From NCBI GenBank assembly GCA_036519575.1, contig DATDKZ010000119.1, positions 1-11,732 of the forward strand: a DNA stretch of 11,732 nucleotides, read 5' to 3'. Position 1 is the first letter of the stretch. Every line of letters begins with the position of its first letter. Below are positions 5,621-11,732 of this stretch, piece after piece. The position numbers and the translations under genes were made by a program. This DNA comes from AC-69 sp036519575. Lineage in GTDB: Bacteria; Actinomycetota; UBA4738; HRBIN12. The notes below the pieces were generated by a model. It made no database searches and had not been told where the DNA came from. It saw only the letters and a list, made by a program, of their open reading frames with translations.

Positions 5621-5830
5621 CTAAGGCCGTCGGATCGAGATGACCATGTTGGCCGCCCGCGTGGCCAGCACGCGCTCTCCTGGTCGGAGACCGTCGGGGA
5701 CGCCCTCAGGCCCCAGACGAGCCTGCTCCACGGTCCGATCAGAGAACGCCACAGTGACGTCGTAATAGGTCACGCCGTGAAGACCGAAAGGCTTCACCTC
5801 AACGACCATGGCCTCCTGCTCACCCAACAT
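5621..5830 (-). CDS. Small 69-aa protein of unknown function
   Basis: I do not recognise a named family. The product is a compact, mostly beta protein: MVVEVKPFGLHGVTYYDVTV, then FSDRTVEQARLGPEGVP, GLRPGERVLATRAANMVISI and a final RRP. The alternating hydrophobic strands, the GLRPGERV turn and the size suggest a small five-strand barrel, but that is inference. There is no signal peptide, membrane segment or cysteine. The start is uncertain. ATG 5830 gives 69 aa but has only a weak GGCAG upstream. ATG 5809 gives 62 aa, begins right at the first strand, and has AGGAGG only two bases away. Codon choice matches the neighbours (mostly G/C at third positions), supporting real coding. It lies leftward between the Rid gene and a non-coding stretch. 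Confidence 0.7.
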   Translation of the reverse strand: MLGEQEAMVVEVKPFGLHGVTYYDVTVAFSDRTVEQARLGPEGVPDGLRPGERVLATRAANMVISIRRP

Positions 5831-5840
5831 CGCTGCCAGC

Positions 5841-5960
5841 TTATCGCGCGGCTTCCAGGCTCCTCCATACGTCCTTCTCCACTTCGGTCCAGGAGATCAG
5901 CCGCGGCGACGCTTCCAGCCTGAAATGACCGCCGCGGGATGATCCCTGATGTCCAACCCT
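5841..5960 (-). pseudogene. Possible C-terminal gene remnant, 39 open codons
   Basis: Just upstream of the 69-aa gene, a 39-codon frame ends at TAA (5843-5841) and is closed upstream by TAG at 5963-5961. Its second half, FRLEASPRLISWTEVEKDVW then RSLEAAR, reads like protein: nearly all codons end in G or C and the residues suit an amphipathic helix. It has no ATG, GTG or TTG before the last dozen codons. The ISWTEVEKDV pattern recalls the C-terminus of short addiction-module antitoxins ('WEEVKxxL'), but this is only an impression. It is best treated as a decayed gene end or a chance open frame. Confidence 0.3.
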
Positions 5961-5963
5961 CTA

Positions 5964-5994
5964 TTGCATCGCGGTCGCCTCAGGTGGCTAGGAT
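5964..5994 (+). promoter_or_regulatory. Candidate promoter for the YjbR-like gene
   Basis: TTGCAT (5964-5969) and TAGGAT (5989-5994) are spaced by 19 bases. Both hexamers resemble sigma-70 boxes, though the spacing is slightly long. A start near 6001 would leave a leader of about 40-55 bases before the YjbR-like gene. Confidence 0.4.
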
Positions 5995-6042
5995 TCCGAT
6001 CTGCACGTTGGATCAACGCTCGAGCTCGCGACGATCGACGAG

Positions 6043-6396
6043 GTGCGCGAACCGGTGGTGACGGTCGAGGACGTACGTTCGCTCGCTATGAGCCTTCCAC
6101 GCACGACCGAAGCCCTCGTGCGGGACCGGGTGAAGTTCCGCGTCGGTCGGATCGTCTACATCGCGTTCTCGCGGGACGAGTCCGTGATGGGCTTCGCGTT
6201 TCCCAAGGAGGAGCGAGAAGCGCTCGTGCGCTCGGAGCCGGATAAGTTCATGATGCCCGGCCCGTCCGACCTGCGGTACCACTGGGTGGAGGTCCGGCTC
6301 GAAGCCCTCGATGAACTCGAGATGCGCGAGCTGGTCCTCGATGCGTGGCGGATGGTGGTGCCGAAGAGCGTTGCGGCCGCCTACGACGATCCCTGA
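6043..6396 (+). CDS. MmcQ/YjbR family protein
   Basis: A 117-aa single-domain protein of the MmcQ/YjbR (CyaY-like fold) family. It shows VEDVRSLAMSLPRTTEAL, then RVKFRVGRIVYIAFSRDESV, FAFPKEEREALVRSEPDKF, YHWVEVRLEALDELEMREL and finally DAWRMVVPKSVAAAYD, the usual order of elements and full family length. Structures of relatives suggest DNA or ligand binding through the beta sheet, but no function is firmly assigned. The start is uncertain. GTG 6043 is the first in frame, while GTG 6055 or GTG 6058 (opening MTVEDVR) fits the usual family start better, with GAGG about 11 or 14 bases upstream. A sigma-70-like promoter lies at 5964-5994. The gene stands alone and is convergent with the response regulator, 32 bp away. 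Confidence 0.88.
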   Translation: MREPVVTVEDVRSLAMSLPRTTEALVRDRVKFRVGRIVYIAFSRDESVMGFAFPKEEREALVRSEPDKFMMPGPSDLRYHWVEVRLEALDELEMRELVLDAWRMVVPKSVAAAYDDP

Positions 6397-6428
6397 GCCG
6401 AGGCTCAACGAAAGATGCCGGCTCTCGC

Positions 6429-7106
6429 TCAGTGACCGATGTCGAGGTCTCCGGCCTCCACGAGTCCGCTTTCGTAGGCAAAGACCACCACCTGGGCACG
6501 ATCGCGCAAGCCGAGCTTGGTGAGGATGCTCGACACATGCGACTTCACCGTGGCGGCCCCGATGAAGAGCTCCTCGGAGATCTCGGCGTTGCTGGACCCT
6601 CGGGCGATCGCGGCCATCACCTCCCGCTCTCGGTCGGTGAGACGTTCCAGGCGGCCCGACACGGCGGCGTCGACGGCGAATCGCTCGGCGAACTGACCGA
6701 TGAGGCGCCTCGTGATGGACGGAGCGAGCAATGCTCCGCCGTCGGCGACGGTGCGCACGGCGGCAACGAGTTCCTGGGGAGGCATGTCCTTGAGCACGAA
6801 GCCGCTGGCACCGGCGCGCAGCGCCTTGTAGACGTACTCGTCCGGGTCGAACGTCGTCAGGATCAGCACCCGCACGTCCCAGTCGGCTTCCTCGACGATC
6901 CTGGAGGTCGCCTTCAGGCCGTCCATGTCCGGCATCCGGATATCCATGAGGATCACGTCCGGGCGATGGGTACGCGCCGCTTCGATGGCCTCGAGCCCCG
7001 TCCCCGCCTCGGCCACCACCTCGATGTCGTCCTGGTGACCAAGGACCATGGCAAACCCGCCTCGCACCAAGGCCTGATCGTCGACGACGACGACACGGAT
7101 GCTCAG
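6429..7106 (-). CDS. NarL/FixJ (LuxR-type) response regulator, apparent CTG start
   Basis: A 225-aa response regulator. The receiver domain begins MSIRVVVVDD, giving the acidic pair D9/D10, phosphoacceptor D55 (in VILMDIRMPDMDG), T85 and K106. The LuxR-type helix-turn-helix follows: LTDREREVMAAIARG (156-170), NAEISEELFIGAATVKSHVS and ILTKLGLRDRAQ. It binds DNA as a phosphorylation-dependent dimer. The start is unusual. No ATG, GTG or TTG exists upstream of TTG 7070, which would delete the first strand and the acidic pair. The complete family N-terminus begins at CTG 7106, with AAGGAG five bases before it. That CTG overlaps the kinase stop (CTGA), as expected of a translationally coupled pair. 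The partner is the kinase directly upstream, and the likely target is the divergent MMPL exporter. Confidence 0.92.
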   Translation of the reverse strand: MSIRVVVVDDQALVRGGFAMVLGHQDDIEVVAEAGTGLEAIEAARTHRPDVILMDIRMPDMDGLKATSRIVEEADWDVRVLILTTFDPDEYVYKALRAGASGFVLKDMPPQELVAAVRTVADGGALLAPSITRRLIGQFAERFAVDAAVSGRLERLTDREREVMAAIARGSSNAEISEELFIGAATVKSHVSSILTKLGLRDRAQVVVFAYESGLVEAGDLDIGH

Positions 7107-8314
7107 GCCGGCTCCTTCCCGATGGGCAGACGGGCAACGACCTGAAAACCCCCACGCGGACGCGGCCCCGCCTCGAGGCTTCCACCCAACAGCTGTGCCC
7201 GCTCGCGCATGCCCACGATCCCCTGACCCGACCCCGGCAAGATGGTGTCACCGTGCCCGTCGTCAAGCACCTCGATGGCGACTCCATGGTCGTCGGTGCT
7301 GAGCCGCACTTCGGCCCGGGCGGTGGTTCCCGCGTGCTTGAGCACGTTGGTCAGTGCCTCCTGGACGATGCGGTACGCGGAGAGGTCGACACGAGCCGGG
7401 AGATCGGTCCGCGCACCATTCATCGAAAGAGAAACGTCCAGGCCGGCCTGTTCGAACTGGGCGACGAGCCGAGGAACATCCGCGAGACCGGGCTGGGGAT
7501 CGAGCCCGTCGACGTCGGCTTCTGGCCGCAAGACGTCGAGCAGATGGCGCAGCTCACTGAGTGCCTGGCGTCCTGCCACCTCGACCGCTTCCATCGCCTG
7601 GACCGCGCCCTCCAGGTCGTCGGCAGCCACAGTCTTCGCGGCGCCGGCTTGCACGGTCATCAAGCTCACCCGGTGGGCGACCACGTCGTGCAGCTCCCGA
7701 GCGATCCGGGCTCGCTCCTCGGCAACCGCCCTGCGGGCTTCGGCCGCCTGTTCCCGTTCGAGGTGCGCAGCACGCTCCGCCCGGGACCGGAGACGGCGCC
7801 CCATGTACCACACCAGAAAGATCACGATGAACCCGAAGCCGATCTCCGCTGCCGATACCGCATCCATGGGTGCGCTGAGCCCCACGACGGCGAAAGCGCC
7901 ACAGAGTGCCAGGTAGGCCCATCGATCGTTCGTGGCGTAGCGGCCAACGCCGTACAGCGCAACCAGCATCGGGATCCCGACCAATTCCAGGTCTGCAGCC
8001 CGGACCAATTCGAAATAGACGGCTCCCGTCGACAGGGCGGCCGCGGCCCACGTCACCCCGAACACGATCAGGGGCTCGGACCTGCGCCAGTACAGGGCAC
8101 CGCTGGCGACCGCGAGGACGAGGAAGACGCCGATCGAGACGTCGCCGACCGAGCGGATGACGAGGTCATCGTTGGGTCCCTCGGACTTCACGAAGACGGC
8201 CACCAGGAACACGACGATGGCGAGGACGGCGTCTGCTGCACGCGGCCAGCGAGTGAACGGGCCTCCGACCGGTCGCCGAGCCATCCGGCTTGGAGTCTCA
8301 GGGTCCGGAACCAT
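7103..8314 (-). CDS. NarL/DesK-type sensor histidine kinase
   Basis: A 403-aa membrane kinase. An N-terminal sensor contains about five or six hydrophobic segments (near 27-43, 58-75, 82-100, 110-124, 131-147, 157-171) with almost no extracytoplasmic domain, so it probably senses something in or near the membrane. A charged coiled-coil linker (172-203) leads to the HisKA_3 dimerisation helix with phosphoacceptor H209 in RIARELHDVVAHRVSLM. The ATPase domain follows, with the N box VQEALTNVLKHAG (N323), DDGHG (351-355) and the G box GSGQGIVGM (361-369). ATG 8314 has GAGGGTGA five bases upstream. An upstream GTG at 8344 lacks a comparable site. The stop overlaps the regulator's CTG start, so the two are one transcript, leftward and divergent from the MMPL gene. 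Confidence 0.93.
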   Translation of the reverse strand: MVPDPETPSRMARRPVGGPFTRWPRAADAVLAIVVFLVAVFVKSEGPNDDLVIRSVGDVSIGVFLVLAVASGALYWRRSEPLIVFGVTWAAAALSTGAVYFELVRAADLELVGIPMLVALYGVGRYATNDRWAYLALCGAFAVVGLSAPMDAVSAAEIGFGFIVIFLVWYMGRRLRSRAERAAHLEREQAAEARRAVAEERARIARELHDVVAHRVSLMTVQAGAAKTVAADDLEGAVQAMEAVEVAGRQALSELRHLLDVLRPEADVDGLDPQPGLADVPRLVAQFEQAGLDVSLSMNGARTDLPARVDLSAYRIVQEALTNVLKHAGTTARAEVRLSTDDHGVAIEVLDDGHGDTILPGSGQGIVGMRERAQLLGGSLEAGPRPRGGFQVVARLPIGKEPA

Positions 8315-8442
8315 CCGGCTCACCCTCGCGCGATCATGACACACCCGATCACCAGGTCCTTCGAGGAATTCACGGAGGTACGGTAGGCCATCCCATCAGG
8401 TCGGTCACCCTCCCACAGGCGGATCCCGGTCTCCGCATCGGG

Positions 8443-8462
8443 GGGGAGGTCCCCGACTCCCC
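8443..8462. repeat. GC-rich inverted repeat in the kinase/exporter spacer
   Basis: GGGGAG and CTCCCC flank an eight-base centre (GTCCCCGA), with an alternative GGGGA..TCCCC pairing nested inside. It lies in the 289-bp region between the divergent kinase and exporter genes. It may fold in a leader RNA or be a protein site, but chance is plausible in such G/C-rich sequence. Apart from this repeat and the 14-bp palindrome, I see no gene in the spacer. Confidence 0.25.
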
Positions 8463-8513
8463 ACCGTGCCCAAATCCACCCTTCGGGGGAGCCGTCAATC
8501 CGTCCGCGGGGCG

Positions 8514-8527
8514 GCGACTGCAGTCGC
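8514..8527. promoter_or_regulatory. Perfect 14-bp palindrome upstream of the MMPL gene, candidate operator
   Basis: GCGACTGCAGTCGC is its own reverse complement. It lies 76 bp upstream of the MMPL start in the divergent spacer. TACCTT (8537-8542) could be a -10 box whose -35 position falls on this palindrome. This placement suits a repressor or the LuxR-type regulator encoded next door. Regulator identity is inferred. Confidence 0.5.
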
Positions 8528-8603
8528 GTTCGGCCCTACCTTCGGTTCCGCACTCGCGCGTCGGGCATCGAGTGTACGGAACACAACAAGGAGGGAGGAC
8601 CTC

Positions 8604-10838
8604 ATGAAGCTATCCACCGAATCGCTGGCTCGTTCGGGAGGCCGTCACCCGTGGCGGACCCTGGTCATCTGGGTCGTCGCGCTGCTGGCCGCAGGGGCCC
8701 TGTCGTCGCTGTTCCTCGGCGATGCCCTGACCACCGACACCGACTTCACGAACGATCCCGAAGCCAAACGAGCCGCCGGCCTGCTGGAAGAGCGCCTTCG
8801 TGGCACCGGTGAAGACATGGAGTTCGTCGTCGTGACTGCCGAACGAGCGGTCACCGAACCCGAATACCGGGCCTACGTCGAACACCTGCAAGCCACGATC
8901 GCGGCCCTCGGGCCGGACGTCATCCAACACGTCGGGAGCTACCTGACGAACGAGGGTCCGGTCTCCGAAAACGGCCGGTCGACGCTGCTGCCGGTGACGC
9001 TGGCAGGAGTCGATCACGCCACCGTCGGTGATCATGCAAAGCTGCTCGTGGACACCGTGAAGGGCGTCGAGGCTCCACAGGGCTTCGAGGCTCTCGTGGC
9101 GGGTCCCAGCACGCTGGAGAACGACTTCATCCGGCTCGCTGAGGAGGGGCTTCAGCAGGGTGAATCCGTCGGCCTGGCGGTCGCGCTCGTCGTGCTGGTG
9201 TTCGTGTTCGGAGCGGTCGTCGCCGGGCTGATCCCCATCATCCTCGCCGTGATGGCGATCGCCATCGCCCTCGGTGCCGCTGCCCTATTCGGGCTGGTCT
9301 TCGATCTGCCGTTCTTCATCGCCAACATCATCACGATGATCGGGCTGGCGGTCGGGATCGACTACTCCCTGTTCACCGTCTCACGCTATCGCGAGGAGCG
9401 CGCCAAGGGTCTCGACAAGATCGATGCGATCACCCACGCCGGTGCAACGGCGAGCAGAGCAGTGTTCTTCTCCGGTCTCACGGTCATGGTGGCTCTCACG
9501 GGGATGCTGTTGCTGCCGAACACGATCTATCGCAGCATCGGCCTGGGGGCGATCCTCGTGGTGATCATCGCGGTCGCCGCCTCACTGACCCTGCTGCCCG
9601 CCGTGCTGGCCCTGATGGGCGACAAGATCGACGCGCTGAGGATCCGGGGCAGGAGGAGCGGTGCCCAGCAGCGAAAAGGTCGCTTCTGGGATCGCATCAC
9701 CGGTACGGTCATGCGCCGACCCGTCGTCAGCCTCATGCTGGCCGCCGGCACCCTGGTGCTGGCGGCACTCCCCTACTTCAGCATCAACGAAGGCTTCTCG
9801 GGCGTGAGCACCCTGCCCGATGAGGCGGAATCCAAGCAGGCGTTCCTCATCCTCGAAAGGGAATTCTCCGGAGGGCTCGGCTCACCGGTGGAGATCGTCA
9901 TCGATGGAGACATCACCCCGTCGGTGACCGCCTCCATCGAACACATGCAGGCCGCGTTGGCGGCAGACCCTTCCTTCGGCCCGGCCTCGGTCGAGATGAG
10001 CGAGACGAGCGACCTGGCATTGATCTCTGCGCCGCTGTCCGGGGACATCGCCGGCAACGACGCGCTGGATGCGATCCGTGAACTACGCGCCACGCTGGTT
10101 CCCCAGGTCTTCGACGATGTTCCCGTCGAGGTGCTCGTCGGAGGCGACACCGCTTACAACCTCGACTACCTTGATCAGACGGCGCTGTACACCCCGATCG
10201 TGTTCCTGTTGGTGCTCGGGTTGTCCTTCGTCCTGTTGACCGTGGCGTTCCGCTCGCTGGTCATCCCCGCGAAAGCGATCGCGATGAACCTGCTGTCGGT
10301 CGGAGCGGCCTTCGGGCTGCTGGTTCTGTTCTTCCAGCGCGGCGTGGGACCCGAGATCTTCAAGGACATCGCCGGCTGGCTCGGCTTCGGCCAGGTCGAA
10401 TCGATCGAGGCCGGGCTGCCGCTTTTCATCTTCGCCATCCTGTTTGGGCTCTCGATGGACTATCACGTCTTCCTCCTCTCCAGGATCCGAGAGCGGTTCG
10501 ATAACACCGGCGACAACACCGAGTCCGTCGCCTACGGTCTGCGGACCACGGGTGCTCTGATCACCGGGGCGGCGGCCATCATGGTCGCGGTCTTCGCCGG
10601 GTTCGCCGCCGGACCGCTGGTCGGGTTGCAGCAGATGGGCTTCGGGTTGGCCATCGCCGTCGCGCTCGACGCCACCATCGTCCGAACTGTGCTGGTTCCC
10701 GCCACGATGAAGCTCCTCGGCGATCGCAACTGGTATCTGCCGTCCTGGCTCGAATGGCTGCCGCAAGTCCACATCGAGGGCGTGGCAACGCCCGAGGTCG
10801 TTGCCGAGCCCGAGCCACAGCTCATCCTGGCCAATTGA
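8604..10838 (+). CDS. MMPL/RND-superfamily transporter
   Basis: A 744-aa inner-membrane exporter of the MMPL branch of the RND superfamily. An N-terminal membrane helix (about 17-38) is followed by an extracytoplasmic domain to about 185. A five-helix bundle (188-340) carries the proton-relay pair D253/Y254 in GLAVGIDYSLFTVSRYRE. Helix seven (about 374-392), a second extracytoplasmic domain (about 395-528), and a second bundle with D619/Y620 in FGLSMDYHVFLLSRIRE complete the duplicated plan of 12 helices. Both Asp-Tyr pairs are intact, so it should be proton-driven. Substrates of relatives are lipids or hydrophobic small molecules, and none can be assigned here. ATG 8604 follows AAGGAGGGAGG at five bases. 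An in-frame extension to 8466 has no such site and would put Arg-rich residues before the first helix. It is divergent from the two-component pair, its likely controller. Confidence 0.94.
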   Translation: MKLSTESLARSGGRHPWRTLVIWVVALLAAGALSSLFLGDALTTDTDFTNDPEAKRAAGLLEERLRGTGEDMEFVVVTAERAVTEPEYRAYVEHLQATIAALGPDVIQHVGSYLTNEGPVSENGRSTLLPVTLAGVDHATVGDHAKLLVDTVKGVEAPQGFEALVAGPSTLENDFIRLAEEGLQQGESVGLAVALVVLVFVFGAVVAGLIPIILAVMAIAIALGAAALFGLVFDLPFFIANIITMIGLAVGIDYSLFTVSRYREERAKGLDKIDAITHAGATASRAVFFSGLTVMVALTGMLLLPNTIYRSIGLGAILVVIIAVAASLTLLPAVLALMGDKIDALRIRGRRSGAQQRKGRFWDRITGTVMRRPVVSLMLAAGTLVLAALPYFSINEGFSGVSTLPDEAESKQAFLILEREFSGGLGSPVEIVIDGDITPSVTASIEHMQAALAADPSFGPASVEMSETSDLALISAPLSGDIAGNDALDAIRELRATLVPQVFDDVPVEVLVGGDTAYNLDYLDQTALYTPIVFLLVLGLSFVLLTVAFRSLVIPAKAIAMNLLSVGAAFGLLVLFFQRGVGPEIFKDIAGWLGFGQVESIEAGLPLFIFAILFGLSMDYHVFLLSRIRERFDNTGDNTESVAYGLRTTGALITGAAAIMVAVFAGFAAGPLVGLQQMGFGLAIAVALDATIVRTVLVPATMKLLGDRNWYLPSWLEWLPQVHIEGVATPEVVAEPEPQLILAN

Positions 10839-10866
10839 CCGATCCTCGGCCCGCAAGCGGTATGGT
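10835..10866 (+). promoter_or_regulatory. Candidate promoter for a leaderless DinB-like transcript
   Basis: TTGACC (10835-10840) overlaps the exporter stop codon, and TATGGT (10861-10866) is followed by seven bases and then ATG 10874. The -35 match is good but the 20-base spacing is long. A start at the ATG would make the message leaderless, in keeping with the poor ribosome binding site (a G-run touching the ATG). Confidence 0.4.
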
Positions 10867-10873
10867 CAGGGGG

Positions 10874-11326
10874 ATGTCGGAGGATCGCTCGTACGTCGAG
10901 CAGAACACGCGAGAGCGGGAGCGCCTTCGTGCGCTGGTCGAGCGCCTGGACGAGGACGAGCTCCTGATTCCGGTGAACGAGTACTGGACTGTAGCCGGCG
11001 TGTTCGGCCACATCGCGTTCTGGGACGCCAGGGTGCTCGCGCTCGCCGACAAGGTGGAACGTGGGGTGCCGTTCTCGCCCTCCGACACCGAGCCGGAGGA
11101 TGTCGACTGGATCAACGACGCCTCGCGCCCGCTGATCCACGCCATCCCGCCGCGCGACGTCGCCCAACTGGCGCTGCGCATCGCCGAGGAAACCGACGCC
11201 CGAGTGGCGAGCCTGCCGGTCGACCGCCTCTCGCCACGCGACCCCGACAGCCCGCTCTACGCCCTCCGCGCATCTCACCGGGGCGAGCACCTGGACGACG
11301 TCGAGGCGGCCCTCCGAGCTCGATGA
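10874..11326 (+). CDS. DinB-like four-helix-bundle protein
   Basis: A 150-aa protein with the DinB / maleylpyruvate-isomerase N-terminal-like helical-bundle pattern. A charged first helix (YVEQNTRERERLRALVERLD) leads into WTVAGVFGHIAFWDARVLAL, with the first metal-type histidine, and the last helix holds SHRGEHLDDVEAAL with two more. These three His fall where DinB-fold proteins bind a divalent metal. Relatives include thiol-dependent S-transferases and isomerases, but most are uncharacterised. The start is ATG 10874, with a promoter-like TATGGT seven bases before it. ATG 10862 (adding MVRG) is possible but overlaps that box. It follows the exporter by 35 bp but may have its own promoter. It is convergent with the second SRPBCC gene. 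Confidence 0.85.
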   Translation: MSEDRSYVEQNTRERERLRALVERLDEDELLIPVNEYWTVAGVFGHIAFWDARVLALADKVERGVPFSPSDTEPEDVDWINDASRPLIHAIPPRDVAQLALRIAEETDARVASLPVDRLSPRDPDSPLYALRASHRGEHLDDVEAALRAR

Positions 11327-11331
11327 GCCCA

Positions 11332-11347
11332 GCCAGATCGGCCTGGC
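11332..11347. terminator. Weak hairpin between convergent DinB-like and SRPBCC genes
   Basis: GCCAG-ATCGGC-CTGGC, a five-base stem with a six-base loop, starts six bases after the DinB-like stop. It is a possible bidirectional transcript end. There is no T-run and the stem is short. Confidence 0.25.
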
Positions 11348-11377
11348 GCTACGGAGGAGGGAGCAACGCCTTGAGTA

Positions 11378-11732
11378 TCAGCCGAGCGTACGCTCCCTGA
11401 GGACCTCGAGGTACTCGTCCAGCCGGTCGTAGGTCTCGGCAGCGCCTGACTCCATCCCGGACTCGAGCATCCCGTCGCGGTCCTGGATCGAGTCGAAGAC
11501 CGAAGTGGTGGTGACCGTGGTCTTCCCGTCGTGCTCCTCCAGCGTCAGGGTCTCGACCGAGATGTGGCCGGGCATGCCCTCCCATTCGAAAGTCCACACG
11601 ATGCGCTCCGGCGGAACGATCTCTCGGAACTCGCCGCGGAACCCATGGTCGTCCTCGCCGGCAGGGCCTCGGTGCACGATCCGCCACTTGCCACCCGCGC
11701 GGAAATCGATCTCGCAGCTAGCGAACTCGTAC
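11378..11732 (-). CDS. SRPBCC/AHSA1-family protein, N-terminus beyond the right edge
   Basis: A leftward gene entering from the right edge. The frame is open to the last complete codon (TAC, 11731), so the true start is outside, and about 117 residues are visible. It reads YEFASCEIDFRAGGKWRIVH, then HGFRGEFREIVPPERIVWTF, EWEGMPGHISVETLTLEE, KTTVTTTSVFDS, and a C-terminal helix with SGAAETYDRLDEYLEVL. This is the second half of a START/SRPBCC domain of the AHSA1 type, with the diagnostic FRAGG.W and I.P.ERIVWTFEWEG segments. Compared with a typical length of about 150-160 aa, some 35-45 residues are missing. An internal GTG at 11677 should not be taken as the start. It is a different subfamily from the SRPBCC gene at 2408-2833, with only the fold shared. 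Confidence 0.9.
   Translation of the reverse strand, partial: YEFASCEIDFRAGGKWRIVHRGPAGEDDHGFRGEFREIVPPERIVWTFEWEGMPGHISVETLTLEEHDGKTTVTTTSVFDSIQDRDGMLESGMESGAAETYDRLDEYLEVLRERTLG

Noticed and set aside
6013..7287. A 424-codon minus-strand frame overlapping the response regulator
   Set aside because: Composition is dominated by Arg, Gly and Pro without family motifs. The regulator in the other frame is complete.
7253..8386. A 377-codon plus-strand open frame antisense to the histidine kinase
   Set aside because: It has no recognisable motifs, is rich in His/Arg/Pro, and the kinase on the other strand has every catalytic box.
8290..8603. Possible small plus-strand gene in the kinase/exporter spacer
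   Set aside because: The frame is Pro/Ser/Gly-rich with no ribosome binding site at its start and overlaps the kinase start region. The spacer looks regulatory.
10532..11290. Minus-strand 252-codon frame opposite the exporter end and the DinB-like gene
   Set aside because: It spans two good plus-strand genes and the intergenic boundary and shows no domain pattern.
1..11732. Mobile element, CRISPR array, tRNA or riboswitch
   Set aside because: I saw no regularly spaced direct repeats, terminal inverted repeats flanking a transposase, cloverleaf with an acceptor stem, or conserved riboswitch core by eye.

Overview
The window is ordinary-looking, GC-rich, densely packed bacterial chromosome. 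Gene content (NarL/DesK-type two-component pair, MMPL exporter, DinB-fold protein, small SRPBCC proteins, many GTG starts, promoters lying right at start codons) fits an actinobacterium or a relative such as Chloroflexota. There is no rRNA or conserved marker gene, so this placement is inference. I see no tRNA, rRNA, CRISPR array, transposase or integrase.

Layout. Bases 1-3433 hold a leftward run: marR -> SRPBCC/AHSA1 -> short-chain dehydrogenase -> medium-chain (quinone-reductase-like) dehydrogenase -> dihydrofolate-reductase-like RibD-domain protein (cut by the left edge). Divergent from marR are doxX and a pirin gene (3527-4968, rightward), and the shared 93-bp spacer carries a palindrome that looks like a MarR operator. 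A strong hairpin follows pirin. Next come a leftward Rid-family gene (5069-5476) and a leftward 69-aa unknown gene (5621-5830), then a rightward MmcQ/YjbR-type gene (6043-6396). A leftward histidine kinase / LuxR response regulator pair (8314-6429) is divergent from a rightward MMPL/RND exporter (8604-10838). The window ends with a rightward DinB-like gene and a leftward second SRPBCC gene cut by the right edge.

How they may work together (inference). The marR half resembles MarR-controlled electrophile or quinone stress modules, in which DoxX, pirin and NAD(P)H oxidoreductases recur together. The two-component pair probably controls the adjacent MMPL exporter, whose upstream region contains a perfect 14-bp palindrome. 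The most unusual local details are a response regulator whose only full-length start appears to be CTG, a stranded N-terminal piece of an alpha/beta-hydrolase gene between the SRPBCC and SDR genes, and a Rid protein lacking the catalytic arginine. I did not find convincing evidence for an entirely new system.
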